Shown here one piece after another: positions 37,602 through 47,249 of a stretch of DNA of 64,000 bases. Numbering within the stretch: the stretch's first letter is position 1; each line of letters starts with the position of its first letter. The position numbers were made by a program, and so were the translations under genes. Below the pieces are notes generated by a model. The model worked only from the letters and a program-made list of their open reading frames with translations, made no database searches and was not told the DNA's origin. This stretch comes from an archaeon (GTDB taxonomy: Archaea; Asgardarchaeota; Thorarchaeia; Thorarchaeales; Thorarchaeaceae): positions 28,786-92,785 of the forward strand of contig JAJRWI010000037.1 in assembly GCA_024276825.1 (NCBI GenBank). Direction: 5' to 3'.

Positions 37602-38894
37602 TTGAAGCCCATAATCGAGATAAACGACCCAATACATGGGTTTATCAAATTATCTGAAGTAGAAACAAAGATCATAAACTCTAAACCATATCAAAGGCTC
37701 CGTAGGATTAAACAGTTGTCTGGTGGGCATTTTGTCTATCCCACGGCAGAGCATACTCGCTTTGGACATTGTATGGGTGCTATGTTCCTTGCTGGCCTTT
37801 TAAGCAACAGAATTTTGCCAAGTATTGATGAATTAGACTCCCTTCAAGATGTTCGTGTAGCAGCTCTTCTTCATGATTTGGGACATGGCCCCTTCAGTCA
37901 CGTCTATGAGGACGTTCTCTTGGAAAAAAGAAAGATGAATCATGAAGATGTGACGGAGTGGCTTATTTGTAATAGCGAAATTGGTGATATACTTGAAGAT
38001 GCAGGCATATCAAAACATAGGATTGCAGATCTTGTTCGTGGGCGCAGAAGGACAAAGAAAGATGGGGTCATCAGTGGAATAGTTGCAGGACAAATCGATG
38101 TTGATAAAATGGACTATCTAATACGCGACTCATTTTATTGTGGTGTCAATTATGGACTTGTGGATATTCACCGTCTGATTAGTAGTCTTGAAGTTTCGAA
38201 AAATATGGATGTTGAATTTGACATTAATGCTCGGGGCGCAATAGAATCATTTCTTGTCGCACGCTATGAAATGTTTCTCAATGTCTACTACCACAAGGCT
38301 GTGAGAGCTGTTGAGGTCATGCTGGTCAAGCTGATGAATGCAGCTGATTCTGTTTTGGGCCTGACGGATTTCTCAACACCTGAAGAGTTCTTACAACTTG
38401 ATGACATATCTTTAATATCTCGCGCTCGCAAGGTAGACCCTAATGAATCAGAAGATGCAAAAGAAGTAAATGAAATGATGACAGCTCTTGACTCCCGTAC
38501 ATTATACAAATCATCGTTTGAAAAAATTCTACATACCGACGATAGATTTGTTTCAAAAATTCTCACAAAAAGAAAAGTCAGAGAGAGCATCGAGGAGGAA
38601 ATAGCAGAAAAGGCAGGCGTACCAGCAGAAGATGTGATTGTGGACGTACCAACATTGCCATCTGTTCCATATAACCCCTATCAGTCCAATCCCATGGAAA
38701 TCAAAATATTCGAAATTATAGATGGCAAGAAAGTTTCGCGCAATCTGTCTGAAATATCAAATATTGCCGAGATGATGAAGGTCTACTTTGACTTGATACG
38801 AGTATACACTTTTGACAAACACAGAATAAAGGTTGGCCGTGCTGCAAGAGAGATATTTCAAGAAGTTCCTGAAGCGGCAATGATTCATATGTGA
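37602..38894 (+). CDS. HD-domain phosphohydrolase (SAMHD1/dNTPase-like)
   Basis: A 430-residue HD-superfamily enzyme. Metal ligands appear in AEHTRFGHCMGA (around residues 49-60), the HD pair in LLHDLGHGPFSH (89-100) and the late Asp in GQIDVDKMDYLIRDS near 164-178. The order and spacing match SAMHD1-like deoxynucleotide triphosphohydrolases and the COG1078 group. The start is a TTG after a GGTGA about 10 bp upstream. It is probably a housekeeping nucleotide hydrolase; a defence role is possible but not indicated by neighbours. Confidence 0.88.
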   Translation: MKPIIEINDPIHGFIKLSEVETKIINSKPYQRLRRIKQLSGGHFVYPTAEHTRFGHCMGAMFLAGLLSNRILPSIDELDSLQDVRVAALLHDLGHGPFSHVYEDVLLEKRKMNHEDVTEWLICNSEIGDILEDAGISKHRIADLVRGRRRTKKDGVISGIVAGQIDVDKMDYLIRDSFYCGVNYGLVDIHRLISSLEVSKNMDVEFDINARGAIESFLVARYEMFLNVYYHKAVRAVEVMLVKLMNAADSVLGLTDFSTPEEFLQLDDISLISRARKVDPNESEDAKEVNEMMTALDSRTLYKSSFEKILHTDDRFVSKILTKRKVRESIEEEIAEKAGVPAEDVIVDVPTLPSVPYNPYQSNPMEIKIFEIIDGKKVSRNLSEISNIAEMMKVYFDLIRVYTFDKHRIKVGRAAREIFQEVPEAAMIHM

Positions 38895-39106
38895 TATTTG
38901 ACAAAAAAATCAATTAACATACCATAATGGCAATGACCGGACCCGTATTAATGGGGAATGACTTCTTTAGACACAATCACCAATGCTTATGTTTCCAACG
39001 TACAACAAACAGTAAAATTCTGTTATCTTAAGAAGACCACTTTTTCCTGTGAGATTATATAGTATCATACCGAATTGACCTCTGAAAGTAATTTAGAGGT
39101 GTACGC

Positions 39107-40054
39107 TTGAACAACGAATTAAATGATGCATTAGAAAACATCAAAATGATCTCGGGGGTTGAGAACGTCATCCTAGTTCAAAAAGATGGTCTTCCAATCG
39201 CAAGCGCTGGAGTCTGGTTCAGTAAAGATGAGGTGTTTGCGGTATCTTCAGCCACCTGTGCAATTTTCGGAGTGGCCCATTTGATTCATGGGGACTTCAA
39301 GTACTTGTTGATGGAATCTGAAACTTCTAAAGTGTTCATTGCATCTTTGCCCTACGACTCTAATTACTTTCTAACAATCACCACTGCGCCCCGGGTGAAT
39401 CTGGCAGCATTGTTCATTGAAATGCGATCCAGCCTGTCCCAAATATCATTTCTGCTACAGCAGTACGTTGACGGCCGTCTTCCACCACTCAGATCATATA
39501 GCCAAGATGAAACCCAACATGTGCTGAAAGGGTTTTCAGTTGCAGAATCAACATACTCAACCCATTCTCTATCCAGATCAATCCTTTCGCTTGATAGATC
39601 ACAAGCATTATCCATAAGGACAATTTTGCGTCAAGTCAAGGATAGCATCCCCAATATTGACTCAGTCTTCCTAGCTCTAAACGGTGGTGTGAGAATATCA
39701 CTAGACAGTTTTACTAACGATCGGCTTGCAGCAATGTCATTTGCTCTCTATGATGCCTCCGAACGAGTGGTTCAGACATTAAGAAATAGTTCCCTTGATT
39801 CTGTTCTATGTGAAACCGAACGCACTAGACATATTCTCTATTCAATTCCGAATGGTGTGTTTAGCCTCTGGGTTGATAAGAATAGCCAAAAACTTGGACT
39901 GATGCGACTTCTGCTAAAACATTACATTGATGAGATTAAGCGCATCTTGAGTTCGGTATCAGCCATGAAGCCATCAATTCCAAAAGACCTCAGGGAGCTT
40001 CTACTCTCAGGCACTGCAGATAGAAAATTACTACTTGCGAGGGAGGAACCATGA
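39107..40054 (+). CDS. Tandem roadblock/LC7 domain protein (MglB-like)
   Basis: A 315-residue protein with two roadblock-like units. The first spans about residues 1-118 and begins with ALENIKMISGVENVILVQKDGLPIASAG, the classic start split over helix 1 and strand 1. The second, about 165-290, has VFLALNGGVRISLDS and a matching C-terminal helix. Roadblock proteins act as partners or GTPase-activating subunits of Ras-like GTPases. Here a MglA-type GTPase is encoded two genes downstream, with the next gene starting at a 4-bp ATGA overlap. The fused double domain could replace an MglB homodimer. Confidence 0.75.
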   Translation: MNNELNDALENIKMISGVENVILVQKDGLPIASAGVWFSKDEVFAVSSATCAIFGVAHLIHGDFKYLLMESETSKVFIASLPYDSNYFLTITTAPRVNLAALFIEMRSSLSQISFLLQQYVDGRLPPLRSYSQDETQHVLKGFSVAESTYSTHSLSRSILSLDRSQALSIRTILRQVKDSIPNIDSVFLALNGGVRISLDSFTNDRLAAMSFALYDASERVVQTLRNSSLDSVLCETERTRHILYSIPNGVFSLWVDKNSQKLGLMRLLLKHYIDEIKRILSSVSAMKPSIPKDLRELLLSGTADRKLLLAREEP

Positions 40055-40965
40055 CCTATTCAATATCGCAATTAATTGACCTTTTGGGTGAGAGATTTCC
40101 CCTAATACTAAGTGCAGTCCTATGTCGATTGCCAATATTAATAACTGGGAAAGATGCTGAATTACTGGATGATCTGACAGATAGTATCTCTCATCTCTGC
40201 TTGCATAGACATATACTTGTATTCTGGCGTGATTTTACAACCCAAGATGAACTATTGTCAGTCTGGGCTGAGGAAAAACATGATTATGAAATAATAAGAA
40301 CAACAGTCTGCAGTTTTTCGTCAAGTATCAATCTTGCTATGGAACGAATCAGTCATTTTATGGGGTGGATTATTGCTGCTCCACTTATCAAGTCATGCGA
40401 TTCGAGCCCCTCCCCAGCACTAGAATCCATCATCACCTGCATTTTGGAAACATCACCCAATTGTGGCATATTGGATGTATCGTCCCCCTCAGCCATTAGT
40501 TTCTCTCTAGCAAAAGATGATTATGCAATATTTGAAGTTGAAAAGAAAATAACTTCTAGAATACTAACCAGAAAGAGAACATCACTGGAACGAATTAGAC
40601 GATTACTCAAGAAGTCATTACGTAACATGAAAAACTCCAATCACATAATATCAGTAATATTGAATCTTGATGACGAGTCGGAAAAGCTCACTCGTGATAT
40701 GTTCAATGAAGAGATTAATGGGTTTGTCCATGCTGCCCGAAGAGCGGCGACTTTACTCTCACGAATCCGCCTTGCAAGAGAGCTTGGTGCTACTACTACT
40801 CTAACTGAAAGAAATCTGTTTGAGGCTATTGGCTGGGATGGTGGAACACTCCACGAATTGATTAGATTCATCAAAGCAGAATGGCATGAAGACTTCTCTG
40901 ATTGTGTAAAAGGAGGTACACTCTCAGGCCTTGGGGCTTGGGTTGACAGTATGTGGGGGACATAA
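40051..40965 (+). CDS. Unknown protein in the roadblock-MglA operon
   Basis: A 304-residue protein I do not recognise. The N-terminal 190 residues alternate strands and helices in an ATPase-like pattern (strand PILITG near 28-33), yet no P-loop or Walker B is visible. A strongly basic segment RILTRKRTSLERIRRLLKKS lies near 170-190. The C-terminal 110 residues are helical and recall an AAA-type lid. It overlaps the roadblock gene by 4 bp and is followed by the MglA-type gene after a 13-bp gap, so the three are translationally linked. A role as scaffold or effector of the GTPase is inferred from position only. Confidence 0.6.
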   Translation: MTYSISQLIDLLGERFPLILSAVLCRLPILITGKDAELLDDLTDSISHLCLHRHILVFWRDFTTQDELLSVWAEEKHDYEIIRTTVCSFSSSINLAMERISHFMGWIIAAPLIKSCDSSPSPALESIITCILETSPNCGILDVSSPSAISFSLAKDDYAIFEVEKKITSRILTRKRTSLERIRRLLKKSLRNMKNSNHIISVILNLDDESEKLTRDMFNEEINGFVHAARRAATLLSRIRLARELGATTTLTERNLFEAIGWDGGTLHELIRFIKAEWHEDFSDCVKGGTLSGLGAWVDSMWGT

Positions 40966-40978
40966 CGGAGGTTGTCAA

Positions 40979-41551
40979 ATGATCATCGACTATGGGAACC
41001 AAACAATTAACATCAAAATAGTGTTCTTTGGTCCTGCAATGAGTGGTAAGACTACTGCTATCAGATGGCTTTTTTCCACTTTTGATCAATCAGACAAGTT
41101 AACATCAATCGAAAATACTATAGGACGTACCATGTTTTGCGACTTTGGGACAATTCCGTTTCAATTGAATGAATCTTGGACTATTAATGCCCATGTATGG
41201 TCTGCCACTGGACAGGACTTTTATCGTTCAACTAGAGAAGTTGTACTAGTAGGTACTGATGGAATAATATTCATTGCCGACTCACAAGATCACCTGATTG
41301 ATGAGAACTTCTCAAGTTGGAACGAGCTAATGTCCATAATCGCTGAGTCAGACCGAGCTATTCCTGTTGTAGTCTGTTTGAACAAACAGGACCTTCCCAA
41401 TGTGATTGATGAATCAACTCTACGAGATCATCTTCAGATCCCAAATGCAATTCCTGTGTTTCGAAGCATTGCAAGGAATGGTGTAAATGTTCTCGAGGCG
41501 TTTCAATATTTGTTTCAAAATGCAATTCATACTGGTGTTCTAGCACATTAA
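40979..41551 (+). CDS. MglA-type small Ras-like GTPase
   Basis: A 190-residue GTPase; the ATG at 40979 has a good GGAGG Shine-Dalgarno and removes 16 unsupported residues from the longer frame. The P-loop GPAMSGKT lies at 18-25. The switch II motif is ATGQ at 76-79 instead of DxxG, followed by DFYRSTREVVLVGTDGIIFI and ADSQ. This is the MglA pattern, where TVPGQ precedes a similar segment. NKQD lies at 135-138. There is no C-terminal prenylation or lipid cysteine. MglA and MglB set polarity in bacteria; archaeal relatives are abundant but mostly uncharacterised. The roadblock gene upstream supplies the likely partner. Confidence 0.88.
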   Translation: MIIDYGNQTINIKIVFFGPAMSGKTTAIRWLFSTFDQSDKLTSIENTIGRTMFCDFGTIPFQLNESWTINAHVWSATGQDFYRSTREVVLVGTDGIIFIADSQDHLIDENFSSWNELMSIIAESDRAIPVVVCLNKQDLPNVIDESTLRDHLQIPNAIPVFRSIARNGVNVLEAFQYLFQNAIHTGVLAH

Positions 41552-41599
41552 TCATAACTCTTAGGTTCCGAATGACTTAAACGTCAATTATGTTGGTGC

Positions 41600-43330
41600 A
41601 TGGAATGTCATCCTAACTTTAGATACTATCAAACAAATCTTGGAGTACCTATATTGAGGTCTAGTGGAGAAAACACACGTTTCGTAATAGTCACTGGCGG
41701 AGTGCTGTCAGGCATTGGTAAAGGTGTGACTACCGCCTCACTTGCAAAGCTCTTTCAGTTTAGGGGCTATTCTATTAGAATTATTAAAATAGATCCTTAC
41801 CTGAACATAGACCCTGGAACACTCAATCCAATTGAACATGGTGAAGTATTCGTCACAGATCAGACATGGACGTTTCAACCAGTCAATGATTTCTCTTTTA
41901 GAATCTCAGAGATTGACTTAGACTTTGGCACTTATGAACGCTTTACTGGGATTGATGTTCATCCATCACAGAACATCACATCAGGACAGATATATACATC
42001 CGTCATTCTGGGCGAACGCAAGGGAAGCTTTCTAGGACGTACCGTTCAGATTATACCCCACGTCACGGATCAAATCAAGAGTAGAATATGGGATGTTGTG
42101 AACAAGCAACCAATCCCTGATGTGCTCCTTGTTGAGATAGGTGGCACTGTTGGCGATATCGAAGCAATGCCCTTCCTAGAAGCAGTACGTCAGTTGGCAA
42201 GAGAAGTAGGCAGGGACCGCATTGCATTTGTCCATGTGACATTAGTGCCATACATACATTCAGTTGGTGAGTTTAAGACAAAGCCCACCCAGCACAGTGT
42301 TCGTACACTACAAGGTCTCGGTCTTCAACCTGATATCATTGTTTGTAGGGCTGAAGCCGAACTCTCAAGATCTGCAAGAGATAAGATTGCCCTCTTTTGT
42401 AATGTCCCTGAGGAACGAGTAATATCGAATCCTGATATCTCTATCATTTACAAACTCCCCCTAAATTTTGAAAAACAGGGTCTTGGTGACGTCCTCATTA
42501 AGCATCTACATCTTGAACCCCACTCTCCTGAAACTGAGTCTTGGGCCAAGATTGTGGAGTCTTTCCAAGGGCATAATAAAACCCTGGTCATCGCCATGCC
42601 TGGCAAATATACATCACTTAGTGACTCGTACAAGAGCATCAATGATGCCCTAGCACATGCTTCTGCAGAAACCAAAACAAAAGTTCAGATTAAATGGATA
42701 GAAACTGAACAAAACTGCGATACTGAATGTCTCATAGACTATATGACTGATGTAGATGGTGTCCTCCTGACCCCTGGCTTTGGCGAACGCGGGGTTGAAG
42801 GAATGATTAATGCTGCAAGTATATCTATCGAACAAAGGATTCCATTCCTTGGTATTTGCTATGGTGGACAGCTTGGTACTGTGGCATTCGCTCGGTCAGT
42901 GATGCATTGGGAAGGAGCTCACTCAACAGAAGTTGACCCTCACACTCTTTATCCTGTTGTGGACCTATTAGATGAACAAAGAGCAATTGAGGACAAGGGT
43001 GGCACGATGAGACTTGGGGGGCAAGAAGTAAAAATCGTCGAGGGTACACGTTTACACTCAATATATGGGTCCTCCTTGGTGAGGGAACGGTTTAGGCACC
43101 GCTACCATCTAATTGCTCGGTATATTGATAGAATGAAAGAAAAGGGCCTAATAATATCCGCCTACGATGAGAGTGGGCATATCATAAATGCAGTTGAGCT
43201 GGAGAAGCACCCCTTCTGGATTGGTGTTCAGTACCACCCCGAATTCAACTCACGTCCAGGACAGGCTCATCCTCTTTACGTGGCCTTTCTAAGGGCCGCT
43301 ATGGAATACAAAAGGATGAGGGAGAATTAA
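41600..43330 (+). CDS. pyrG: CTP synthase
   Basis: A 576-residue enzyme that makes CTP from UTP, ATP and glutamine. The N-terminal synthetase domain has VTGGVLSGIGKG and KIDPYLNIDPGTLNP. The C-terminal glutaminase has the nucleophile Cys in FLGICYGGQ near residue 416 and the His-Glu pair in YHPEFNSRP. Two oddities: a 27-residue N-terminal extension, and about 13 extra residues in the normally invariant EVFVxxDGAETDLDLGHYERF loop, which here reads EVFVTDQTWTFQP...IDLDFGTYERF. The start codon choice is uncertain. Confidence 0.93.
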   Translation: MECHPNFRYYQTNLGVPILRSSGENTRFVIVTGGVLSGIGKGVTTASLAKLFQFRGYSIRIIKIDPYLNIDPGTLNPIEHGEVFVTDQTWTFQPVNDFSFRISEIDLDFGTYERFTGIDVHPSQNITSGQIYTSVILGERKGSFLGRTVQIIPHVTDQIKSRIWDVVNKQPIPDVLLVEIGGTVGDIEAMPFLEAVRQLAREVGRDRIAFVHVTLVPYIHSVGEFKTKPTQHSVRTLQGLGLQPDIIVCRAEAELSRSARDKIALFCNVPEERVISNPDISIIYKLPLNFEKQGLGDVLIKHLHLEPHSPETESWAKIVESFQGHNKTLVIAMPGKYTSLSDSYKSINDALAHASAETKTKVQIKWIETEQNCDTECLIDYMTDVDGVLLTPGFGERGVEGMINAASISIEQRIPFLGICYGGQLGTVAFARSVMHWEGAHSTEVDPHTLYPVVDLLDEQRAIEDKGGTMRLGGQEVKIVEGTRLHSIYGSSLVRERFRHRYHLIARYIDRMKEKGLIISAYDESGHIINAVELEKHPFWIGVQYHPEFNSRPGQAHPLYVAFLRAAMEYKRMREN

Positions 43331-43331
43331 T

Positions 43332-44489
43332 TTGGACCATAACCTTGACAGAATGCTGTTTCAACTCGTTGAAGAGATTAAACGCATCGAGAGCATTAGA
43401 ACCAAATTTGGTCAGGTGATGAGATCAATCAAGCCCGATATTGATCTGGGCCGATATCCCTCAATCTCTTCAAGCCTTCTTGAAACCGCATTCACCACAA
43501 CCGTTTCCCCCACCTCCCTCTCAGGACTCATTACTGCTGGTGTTGATGGGGGACTGGTAAAAAAGCGTCTTAAATCAATGGACCTAATCTTGACTCGTGG
43601 TATCTCTGTTGTGTTTCGATTCGGGACCGGTGAGGGCCCAGATGTTGAGTTCGTTCCTAACCCCTTTCCCGAACCAATAATCAAACCAGTCATGCAATCG
43701 TTGTCCAGTGTTGAGTTAGACCAGCTGGCCTCTCTTGAACGGATATCCACAGAGATTCAAGTCACATTGAACCTCTTGAAGGAATTCCATATTGACATTA
43801 TTCTTATCGATGGAAGCCTAATTCATCATCCCCGAGACCGCCCTTCCACAGCTTCGCCCGTGTATGAAAAATATCAGGAAACCCTTGCTCTCTATAGGCA
43901 GCTCTATCACAAGGTGAAAAAGAGTCGTTCGACACTTGTAGGTGTTGTGAAAGACAGTCGGTCTACTCGCTTAGTAAACATGCTTGGTGAGATACTCCCT
44001 CATATCATCCGAAAACCCGAAGTATTCGAGAAAATTCAAGGTGTTGACTATCGGTGGCTGCTAAAGATATCAAAAGACAGTGACTTATTGGATACTTTTC
44101 TTGATGAGGGTGAGCGAACTTTCGCCTTTAGAATGTCCTATGAACTGGGGGACAACACCTCCCTTCCAGATGATATTAAAAATTGGGCCTCTCGGATTTG
44201 GATCACATATTTGAAGACCGCTCGTGAAGACTCGCCCATTAGAATCGAGGTGCTTGGTAAGGAAGGGGTTGATCCAGTCGCCCACATTAACAAAACTCTA
44301 TCTGCAATACTCCCCCTCTCCTATCACCACCCAGAATATGGGTTACCCTCCCCTATTGTGGAGGCAGATGCCCGTGCTCGTATCACTAATCACGAAGCGC
44401 GACTTGTTATCGACCGTCTACTCGCTCTATCTGGTCTGTCTTACTCTCTCATAGAGCAACGCAGATCACGAAACCCATTTGGAGGTTGA
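43332..44489 (+). CDS. nurA: NurA nuclease
   Basis: A 385-residue 5'-3' nuclease that works with HerA and Mre11-Rad50 in DNA end resection. Metal-binding motifs GVDGG (Asp72) and ILIDGS (near 156-161) match the NurA family, as does the GVVKDSRS segment and a C-terminal EADARARITNHEA helix. TTG start with GGAG upstream; pyrG ends 1 bp before it. The stop codon lies within the Shine-Dalgarno region of herA (GGAGGTTGA), giving tight coupling with its partner helicase. Confidence 0.9.
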   Translation: MDHNLDRMLFQLVEEIKRIESIRTKFGQVMRSIKPDIDLGRYPSISSSLLETAFTTTVSPTSLSGLITAGVDGGLVKKRLKSMDLILTRGISVVFRFGTGEGPDVEFVPNPFPEPIIKPVMQSLSSVELDQLASLERISTEIQVTLNLLKEFHIDIILIDGSLIHHPRDRPSTASPVYEKYQETLALYRQLYHKVKKSRSTLVGVVKDSRSTRLVNMLGEILPHIIRKPEVFEKIQGVDYRWLLKISKDSDLLDTFLDEGERTFAFRMSYELGDNTSLPDDIKNWASRIWITYLKTAREDSPIRIEVLGKEGVDPVAHINKTLSAILPLSYHHPEYGLPSPIVEADARARITNHEARLVIDRLLALSGLSYSLIEQRRSRNPFGG

Positions 44490-44493
44490 TCAA

Positions 44494-45996
44494 ATGGAAC
44501 CACCACATTTACGACTCGGAACTGTGATTTGTACTGATAATGGGCCCAATGTTCTTGAATTCTCGTTTGTCACTGATGACTCTGGAAGCGAGGTAATTGT
44601 TCGCAGGGGTCAGTTTGTTTCAGTCATTACAAAACATGGTACTATAATAGCCCGTGTTCAGAACCTCATTCGCACAAATAGATATTATCAACATGCTGAG
44701 GCCGTACGTGAATACCAGTCACGCGGCGAACCTCTACGCTCAATATTTCCAACAGACCGCTGGATGTATACAATTGCTGAAGCACGAGTGCTGGGTTTAT
44801 GGGCTGACAATCACACCACTCGTCCATACTTTGCAGTTTCACCAGGTGCGGTTGTCAGACCAGTTGATGATGAAACTCTATCATCATTTCTTGGCATAGA
44901 TAATCATGGCGGATTGAAGCTTGGGACTTTGGCACATCACGCTGTGGAATTCACTCCTAATCTGTCAGGTCTACTCTCAAAACATCTTGCAATTCTGGCT
45001 ATGAGTGGTGCAGGAAAGTCATATTTTGTTTCGGTACTATTGGAAGAATTGCTGTCCAGATCAAAGGAGTCTGGCCGCCTTGCTACAATCATTATTGACG
45101 TTCATGGTGAATATTCATATCTGAATGAAATTGACCCCCAGACTCTCGGAAAGGCCTCTGTAGAAATAGAACATGTGCGTGGTTCACATTATCAGATTGC
45201 CGTTGACTCATTGACCGTTGAGGGGCTTGCCTCGTTTGCAATTGAAATGAGCCCAGTTCAATTAAGGGATCTGAAACGAATTATATCTGGGCTCCGACAA
45301 GGATTTGATCATGGATACACCCTGAAAGACATAATCGAAGCAGTAAGAATGGATGAAACGATCAACAAGAACACAAGGGACGCTCTTATTGGTTGGATCA
45401 GTAATTTGGAAAGCACTAACCTCTTTGGAAAGGAGGCTACTCCGAAAATTGAGAACATGATCCGACCAGGCAAGTTGACAATAATCGATCTCAGTGATTT
45501 CATCTCACTCCGAAAGAAACAGATTATAGTTTCAAACCTAGCTCATGAACTACTCAGCAAAAGACGCTCGGGAAAGATCCCTCCCTTCCTATTGATTCTG
45601 GAGGAGGCGCATCAGTTTTGTCCCGAGAGTCGACAAGAACTGGCACTTCCAAAAGCAAGGATTGAAACAATTGCCAGGGAGGGCCGCAAGTTCTTTGCAC
45701 TTCTCTGTCTTATTTCACAACGCCCTGTGAAACTATCAACAACTGTATTGAGTCAATGTACTAATCAGGCAATCTTCAGATGCACCAACCCCTATGATCT
45801 CGAACACATTGGTCGTACAAGCGAGGGGATTGATAGGGCTGCGCTGGACGCAATAACAACTCTTGAAGTCGGAGAGGCCCTCTTCATTGGTGAGTGTGTG
45901 ACTGTACCAACGTTTGTCAAAATTCGTAAACGCCTTTATAATCCTCCCCATTCACAGACTGACCTGTTTGAAACAATCAAGAAATATGACAAATAA
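44494..45996 (+). CDS. herA: HerA bipolar DNA helicase/translocase
   Basis: A 500-residue HerA. The ATG at 44494 has GGAGGT eight bases upstream. The N-terminal HAS barrel covers about 90 residues. Walker A MSGAGKSYF lies near 169-177, DVHGEYSYL follows, Walker B LLILEEAHQF lies near 366-375, and SQRPVKLSTTVLSQ plus the arginine-finger region complete the set. It pairs with NurA to resect DNA ends. The TAA stop (45994-45996) is followed after one base by the left end of element C, so that element lies exactly at the end of this operon. Confidence 0.95.
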   Translation: MEPPHLRLGTVICTDNGPNVLEFSFVTDDSGSEVIVRRGQFVSVITKHGTIIARVQNLIRTNRYYQHAEAVREYQSRGEPLRSIFPTDRWMYTIAEARVLGLWADNHTTRPYFAVSPGAVVRPVDDETLSSFLGIDNHGGLKLGTLAHHAVEFTPNLSGLLSKHLAILAMSGAGKSYFVSVLLEELLSRSKESGRLATIIIDVHGEYSYLNEIDPQTLGKASVEIEHVRGSHYQIAVDSLTVEGLASFAIEMSPVQLRDLKRIISGLRQGFDHGYTLKDIIEAVRMDETINKNTRDALIGWISNLESTNLFGKEATPKIENMIRPGKLTIIDLSDFISLRKKQIIVSNLAHELLSKRRSGKIPPFLLILEEAHQFCPESRQELALPKARIETIAREGRKFFALLCLISQRPVKLSTTVLSQCTNQAIFRCTNPYDLEHIGRTSEGIDRAALDAITTLEVGEALFIGECVTVPTFVKIRKRLYNPPHSQTDLFETIKKYDK

Positions 45997-45997
45997 T

Positions 45998-46230
45998 GAA
46001 CCGTAAATTTCAGAAATGGAAAACTTGTCATGTCAGTCAGAATTTGAGTCATGGCAAAAAGACTTGGTGTTTCCACGTCTACCCTTGGAAGGTGAGAACG
46101 CAAGGGACTGTTCACCCCACTCTCAAGAAACCCGATGAGTGGTGACACTTGTGAGGAAGGGCTGAACGCATGGTCCCTGTTTAGACGAATTCATCTCTTG
46201 ATGACAAGTTTGGATAAGCTCAGGTCGTCA
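45998..46230 (+). mobile_element. IS607-derived element, copy C
   Basis: A 233-bp long-type copy that starts one base after the herA stop and ends 11 bp before the convergent gene at 46242. The ATG at 46051 opens a TnpA-like HTH (AKRLGVSTSTL), then TGA interrupts it. GAACGCA repeats lie at 46096-46102 and 46164-46170. The right-end hairpin CTGTTTAGAC (46177-46186) / GTTTGGATAAG (46208-46218) differs from the other copies, but the stem still pairs through G-U pairs. Confidence 0.82.
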
Positions 46231-46241
46231 ATAAAGTTCAG

Positions 46242-46661
46242 TCATGTTGATGCAACATCTACCATCTGTCTTGGTGTGTTATCTATTGACACATCCCACT
46301 CAATCCCACTCGGATAGTTGAAATCTGGTAAACACCTACATCTAGCAATCCACTTCCAGCAGGGGGCGCCATTTACTCGTTCAAGTTGATATAGATTGGC
46401 TGTGGTCGCATTTATCTTGACCTCCAAAATGGTCCAATCTGGTAACGAGTCCAAGTCTGCGACTTCAAGGACCCATTTACCACTCTTTGCTTTTATTATG
46501 CGTGAAAGATAACATCTGAATGTCTTTCCATTTGCATCCTCAAGCAATACTGCCACATGGGGGCGCGAAATTGGATCCCACTGAATTGGTGTTGCTGGTC
46601 GTCTTACTAGCACATGGGTTTCAGCTTGATTCGAAATCTCATGTGATTTCCGGTGGGGCAT
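46242..46661 (-). CDS. Hypothetical protein
   Basis: A 139-residue protein I do not recognise. It is beta-rich with several tryptophans (WDPISRPH, KWVLEVADLD, CWKWIARCRC) and three cysteines close together near residue 105-115, which may bind a metal. There are no signal peptide or membrane segments. It is the last gene before element C in convergent orientation, with its stop 11 bp from the element's right end. Codon use looks like its neighbours, so it is probably a real gene, but nothing shows its function. Confidence 0.5.
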   Translation of the reverse strand: MPHRKSHEISNQAETHVLVRRPATPIQWDPISRPHVAVLLEDANGKTFRCYLSRIIKAKSGKWVLEVADLDSLPDWTILEVKINATTANLYQLERVNGAPCWKWIARCRCLPDFNYPSGIEWDVSIDNTPRQMVDVAST

Positions 46662-46851
46662 TTATATCTCCAATACTGTTTTACAAAAATGTGCATATAA
46701 GGAATGACCGTTCAAAGCAGGGGAAAAAACCCAAGCTAGACGCCCTCTAGGAGGAATATTTTAAGCATCTCGCCGAAGGCCTTAGTGAACATTACGCAAC
46801 ATGAATGATTAACTTGTACCATTCAAATCAAATCTTAACAATTGGCCATTT

Positions 46852-47169
46852 CTAATAGTCATTGTTTGCTTGACTTGGGTGTCCGATTACCAAAGGGCGC
46901 GCCTCGTATATTGACTGCACTAATTTCTTCCGGGCACTTACTAATAATCTCCATATAGTGCCTCGAGAAATTCCCATTATTCTACCTGCCTTCTCTTGGT
47001 ACATCCCCACAAGATCAACTAGTCGTAATGCTTCCAACTCTGCTTTGTCAATGAATATTGGGGTTTCACTACTAACTGGATCTGGTACCAGTCTGTCTGC
47101 CTTCGGGTGCTCACTAATTCTTGGTTGAATTGGCAGTCTCCCTCTACTGCCTCTTCTTCTTCGATGCAT
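46852..47169 (-). CDS. DUF134/UPF0251 DNA-binding protein
   Basis: A 105-residue protein of the DUF134 family. KAELEALRLVDLVGMYQEKA and the HTH GRIMGISRGTIWRLLVSARKKLV are the family hallmarks. A basic N-terminal patch (RRRRGSRGR) is present. A GGTGAAG Shine-Dalgarno precedes the ATG. It is divergent from the DUF5320 gene, and an inverted repeat ATGCACA-N10-TGTGCAT lies in the shared promoter region, a likely binding site. Such genes often accompany NifX-like and MinD-like iron-sulfur genes, as here. Confidence 0.85.
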   Translation of the reverse strand: MHRRRRGSRGRLPIQPRISEHPKADRLVPDPVSSETPIFIDKAELEALRLVDLVGMYQEKAGRIMGISRGTIWRLLVSARKKLVQSIYEARPLVIGHPSQANNDY

Positions 47170-47249
47170 AATACTTCACCAATAATATACTGAATCTCCA
47201 TTAGTACTCTTGCAACAGTGCAATGATGGAATGACTTAAATATGTTCAT

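Noticed and set aside
37602..38894. HD phosphohydrolase as an antiviral defence gene
   Set aside because: Its neighbours are housekeeping genes and nothing links it to a defence island.
46135..46317. ORF reading LNAWSLFRR through the right end of elements C and E
   Set aside because: A similar frame appears in E and D, but it is broken in D and absent from the short copies; it more likely reflects shared DNA than a conserved protein.
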